Shown: piece by piece, positions 4,795 to 6,850 of the stretch
Layout of the letters: the number at the start of each line of letters is the position of its first letter
Numbering within the stretch: position 1 is the stretch's first letter
Source of the DNA: an uncultured Oscillospiraceae bacterium
Lineage (GTDB): Bacteria > Bacillota > Clostridia > Oscillospirales > Oscillospiraceae
Reading direction: 5' to 3'
Length of the DNA stretch: 6,850 bases
Assembly (NCBI GenBank): GCA_910584835.1
Contig: CAJUEG010000111.1
Span: forward strand, 1-6,850
Program-made: the position numbers and the translations under genes
The notes under the pieces: model-generated
Told to the model about the DNA's origin: nothing
The model's input: only the letters and a program-made list of their open reading frames with translations
Database searches by the model: none

Positions 4795-5079
4795 ATGCAA
4801 AAAGAGAGTGCGGATCAGAATACCCTGCTGTTTGAGGCTGTCCTGGCCCTGCGGGACCAGGAGGAATGCCGGGCCTTTTTCCAGGACCTGTGCACCGTGG
4901 CCGAGCTGAAGGCTCTGGCCCAGCGCATGGAGGTGGCCCGGCTTTTGGATCAGGGTTTTATCTATAACGATATCCTGCAGCGCACCGGCGCGTCCAGCGC
5001 CACCATCAGCCGGGTAAACCGGGCGCTGCAATACGGCGCGGACGGCTACAAAACCGTGCTGCCCCGGCTGAAGAAATGA
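4795..5079 (+). CDS. YerC/YecD-family TrpR-related DNA-binding protein (94 aa)
   Basis: ATG 4795 follows a GGGGAGGGG ribosome binding site (4781-4789) by 5 nt; the stop is TGA 5077-5079. Length and sequence fit the YerC/YecD family, which shares the helical TrpR-type fold. The helix-turn-helix runs from about residue 36 to 80: AELKALAQRMEVARLLDQGFIYNDIL, then the turn and recognition helix TGASSATISRVNRAL. The preceding acidic, phenylalanine-rich helix (residues 13-35) is typical of the family. The target in Clostridia is not known to me. The gene leads a three-gene operon, and its stop overlaps the next start. Confidence 0.9.
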   Translation: MQKESADQNTLLFEAVLALRDQEECRAFFQDLCTVAELKALAQRMEVARLLDQGFIYNDILQRTGASSATISRVNRALQYGADGYKTVLPRLKK

Positions 5080-5819
5080 CGGACAGCGCTTACACCGCGC
5101 TGGCCCGGTACTATGACCGGCTCACCGCCGACGTGGACTATGTGAAATGGGCGGACTATGTGGAGCGGCACTTTCAAAAGCGGAAGCTGCCCGTCCGCAC
5201 GGTGGCTGAGCTGGGCTGCGGCACCGGCAGCCTGACCGCCCTGCTGGCCCGGCGGGGCTATCAAATGACCGCCGTGGATTTGTCCCCGGACATGCTGACC
5301 ATGGCGGAGCAGAAGTGCCGGGGGCTGGGCGCGCTGTTTTTGTGCCAGGATATGTCCCGCCTCACCCTGCCCTCCCCCGCCGACGCGGTGATCTCCTGTC
5401 TGGACAGCGTAAACTACGTCACCCGCCCCGCCGCCCTGCGGCGGACCTTCCGGCGGGTGTGCCGGGCGCTGGCCCCCGGCGGGCTGTTCCTGTTCGACGT
5501 CAAAACCCCCTCCGCCCTGGAGGGGGCGGACGGCCAGACCTATCTGGACGAGGATGAGGATTTGTTCTGCGTCTGGCGGGGGGACTACTCCCCCAAGCGT
5601 CGGGTGTGCGGCTATGGGCTGGACCTGTTTGTCCGGAGGGAGGACGGCAGCTGGGACCGGGCCGGCGAGTACCACGAGGAATACGCCTACACGCCGGAGG
5701 AGCTGGACGGCTTTCTCCGGGAGGCGGGTTTCCGCACCATTCGGCTATACGGCGACAAGACCATGCGCCCGCCCAAGGAGGGAGCGCAGCGAATCTTTTT
5801 CGCCGCGGGAAAGGAATAA
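5076..5819 (+). CDS. Class I SAM-dependent methyltransferase (247 aa)
   Basis: ATG 5076 overlaps the stop of the upstream gene (ATGA) and has no clear ribosome binding site of its own, so it probably depends on coupled translation. The fold is the Rossmann-like class I methyltransferase. Motif I is ELGCGTG (45-51), Asp68 at the end of the second strand should bind the SAM ribose, QDMSRL (91-96) is motif III, and LAPGGLFLFDV (132-142) is the strand after motif V. The N-terminus (YTALARYYDRLTADVDYVKWADYV) resembles small free-standing methyltransferases such as B. subtilis YqeM. The substrate cannot be told from sequence. The C-terminal half (150-230) is a beta-rich substrate cap with a YTPEEL motif common in this group. 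Confidence 0.93.
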   Translation: MTDSAYTALARYYDRLTADVDYVKWADYVERHFQKRKLPVRTVAELGCGTGSLTALLARRGYQMTAVDLSPDMLTMAEQKCRGLGALFLCQDMSRLTLPSPADAVISCLDSVNYVTRPAALRRTFRRVCRALAPGGLFLFDVKTPSALEGADGQTYLDEDEDLFCVWRGDYSPKRRVCGYGLDLFVRREDGSWDRAGEYHEEYAYTPEELDGFLREAGFRTIRLYGDKTMRPPKEGAQRIFFAAGKE

Positions 5820-5825
5820 GTCATT

Positions 5826-6710
5826 ATGGATCAGATCGTCCGCGTGATCGCTAAAAACGCCCCTGTCAAGGCCATGGCCGTCTCCGCCCGGGACACGGTG
5901 GAGCGCGCACGGGCCATCCACGACTGCTGGCCGGTGGCCTCCGCCGCCCTGGGCCGCCTGCTCATGGCCGCCTCCATGATGGGCGCCGCCATGAAGGAGG
6001 AAAACGGAGCCGTCACCCTGCGGGTCAAGGGGGGCGGGCCTCTGGGGTCTCTCACCGCCGTGTCCGACAGCCGGGGCAATGTGCGGGGCTATGTACAGAA
6101 TCCCGCCGTGGACGTGCCCCGGAAGGCCAAGGGCAAGCTGGACGTGGGGGCCGCCGTGGGCGCGGACGGGGAGCTGACCGTCATCCGGGACCTGGGGCTG
6201 AAGGAGCCCTACATCGGCTCGGTCCAGCTGGTGGGCGGCGAGATCGCCGAGGACGTGGCCGCCTACTTCGTGGAGAGCGAGCAGGTGCCCACCGCCTGCG
6301 CCCTGGGTGTGCTCATTGCGCCCGACCAGACCGTTCAGGCGGCGGGGGGATACCTCATCCAGCTGCTGCCCGGGGCGGATGAGGCGGTGGTGTCCGCGGT
6401 GGAGCGGGGCGTGGCCAAGCTGGGGGCGGTGAGCGCCCGGCTGGACGCCGGGATGGACCCCCTGGGCCTGCTGCGGGAGGTGCTGGGGGAGTTCGAGCTG
6501 GATGTGCTGGAGACCTCCCCCATTGAGTACCGCTGCTATTGCACCCGGGAGCGGGTGAGCCGCGCCCTCATCAGTCTGGGCCGGGACGAGCTGGACTCTT
6601 TGATTCAGGAGCAGGGAGGCGCCGAGCTCACCTGCCAGTTCTGCGACAAGGTGTACCGCTTCGGCGCGGAAGAACTGGGCGCTCTGCGGAACGAGGCGTC
6701 CGCCAAGTAG
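5826..6710 (+). CDS. hslO: Redox-regulated chaperone Hsp33
   Basis: Hsp33 is a cytoplasmic holdase that oxidation switches on. The 294 residues match the usual length. The N-terminal core carries the family features MGAAMKEENGAVTLRVKGGGPLG (52-74) and GYVQNP (88-93). The linker leads to the C-terminal zinc switch Cys237-x-Cys239 and Cys270-x2-Cys273, all four present, so the redox switch should work. ATG 5826 follows an AAAGGA site (5810-5815), inside the end of the methyltransferase gene, whose stop lies 6 nt upstream. The spacing argues for cotranscription with the yerC-like and methyltransferase genes. Confidence 0.97.
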   Translation: MDQIVRVIAKNAPVKAMAVSARDTVERARAIHDCWPVASAALGRLLMAASMMGAAMKEENGAVTLRVKGGGPLGSLTAVSDSRGNVRGYVQNPAVDVPRKAKGKLDVGAAVGADGELTVIRDLGLKEPYIGSVQLVGGEIAEDVAAYFVESEQVPTACALGVLIAPDQTVQAAGGYLIQLLPGADEAVVSAVERGVAKLGAVSARLDAGMDPLGLLREVLGEFELDVLETSPIEYRCYCTRERVSRALISLGRDELDSLIQEQGGAELTCQFCDKVYRFGAEELGALRNEASAK

Positions 6711-6723
6711 CGCCAATTTTTTT
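6678..6723 (+). terminator. Intrinsic terminator overlapping the hslO stop codon
   Basis: A two-part stem (GGCGCT 6678-6683 with AGCGCC 6709-6714; GCGGA 6686-6690 with TCCGC 6699-6703; an internal loop between them and an 8-nt apical loop) is followed by AA and seven Ts (6717-6723). The hairpin lies partly within the last codons of hslO. The internal loop lowers its stability. Confidence 0.6.
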
Positions 6724-6734
6724 CAAATGGGCTA

Positions 6735-6763
6735 TTGACAGGGGGAGCTTCGTTTGTTATAAT
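6735..6763 (+). promoter_or_regulatory. Consensus promoter of the tRNA gene
   Basis: TTGACA (6735-6740), a 17-bp spacer and TATAAT (6758-6763) are a perfect sigma-A match. The start would be near 6770, about 26 nt before the mature tRNA 5' end. Confidence 0.9.
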
Positions 6764-6795
6764 GACTTTCGCCGTCTGACAAACGGAGGAGCGAC

Positions 6796-6850
6796 GGGAG
6801 CATAGCTCAGCTGGGAGAGCACTTGCCTTACAAGCAAGGGGTCACAGGTT
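6796..6850 (+). tRNA. tRNA-Val (anticodon TAC), 3' end cut by window edge
   Basis: The acceptor 5' strand GGGAGCA (6796-6802), T8-A9, the D stem GCTC/GAGC with an AGCTGGGA loop, and the anticodon arm CTTGC-CTTACAA-GCAAG are all visible. The loop gives anticodon TAC, which reads GTA and other valine codons. The T arm begins (ACAGGTT) where the window ends. Other tRNA genes may follow in a cluster. Confidence 0.93.

Noticed and set aside
5745..6716. A 323-codon minus-strand open frame opposite hslO
   Set aside because: Antisense shadow of hslO, rich in His/Gly/Gln, with no supporting start signals.

Overview
The window looks like the chromosome of a GC-rich member of the Clostridia, probably an Oscillospiraceae relative (Flavonifractor/Oscillibacter type). 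This is inferred from the mix of genes (a divergent Clostridia-type PurA, a YerC-family protein, Hsp33), strong GGAGG ribosome binding sites, sigma-A-like promoters and high GC. No species can be named from the sequence alone.

Right half (about 3100-6850) is ordinary core genome. purA lies on the minus strand with its own promoter and an 18-bp terminator hairpin. Divergent from it is a compact plus-strand operon: a YerC/YecD-family (TrpR-like) DNA-binding protein, a class I SAM methyltransferase overlapping it by 4 bases, and the redox chaperone hslO (Hsp33). The operon ends at a likely intrinsic terminator that overlaps the hslO stop codon. A consensus promoter then drives a tRNA-Val(TAC) gene that is cut by the window edge.

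Middle (2389-3153, minus strand) is a two-gene unit: a short DUF2089-like HTH regulator and a three-segment membrane protein whose start lies 2 nt after the regulator's stop. The promoter and ribosome binding site show that the regulator starts at a GTG at 3100, not at the TTG that gives the longest reading frame.

Left half (1-2358, minus strand) is the accessory part. A 50-bp direct repeat (49/50 identical; 724-773 and 2309-2358) brackets about 1.5 kb of very GC-rich, palindrome-rich DNA. This holds an HNH endonuclease with an unusual Cys-rich tail and a translationally coupled pair of small genes (47 aa; 99 aa with a C-terminal ribbon-helix-helix segment). Each repeat copy contains a possible promoter pointing left, so the left copy could still drive the unrecognised conserved gene that runs off the left edge. 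The arrangement suggests a small HNH-bearing islet inserted between a terminator and the promoter of the next gene. No integrase or transposase is present, so mobility is only inferred.
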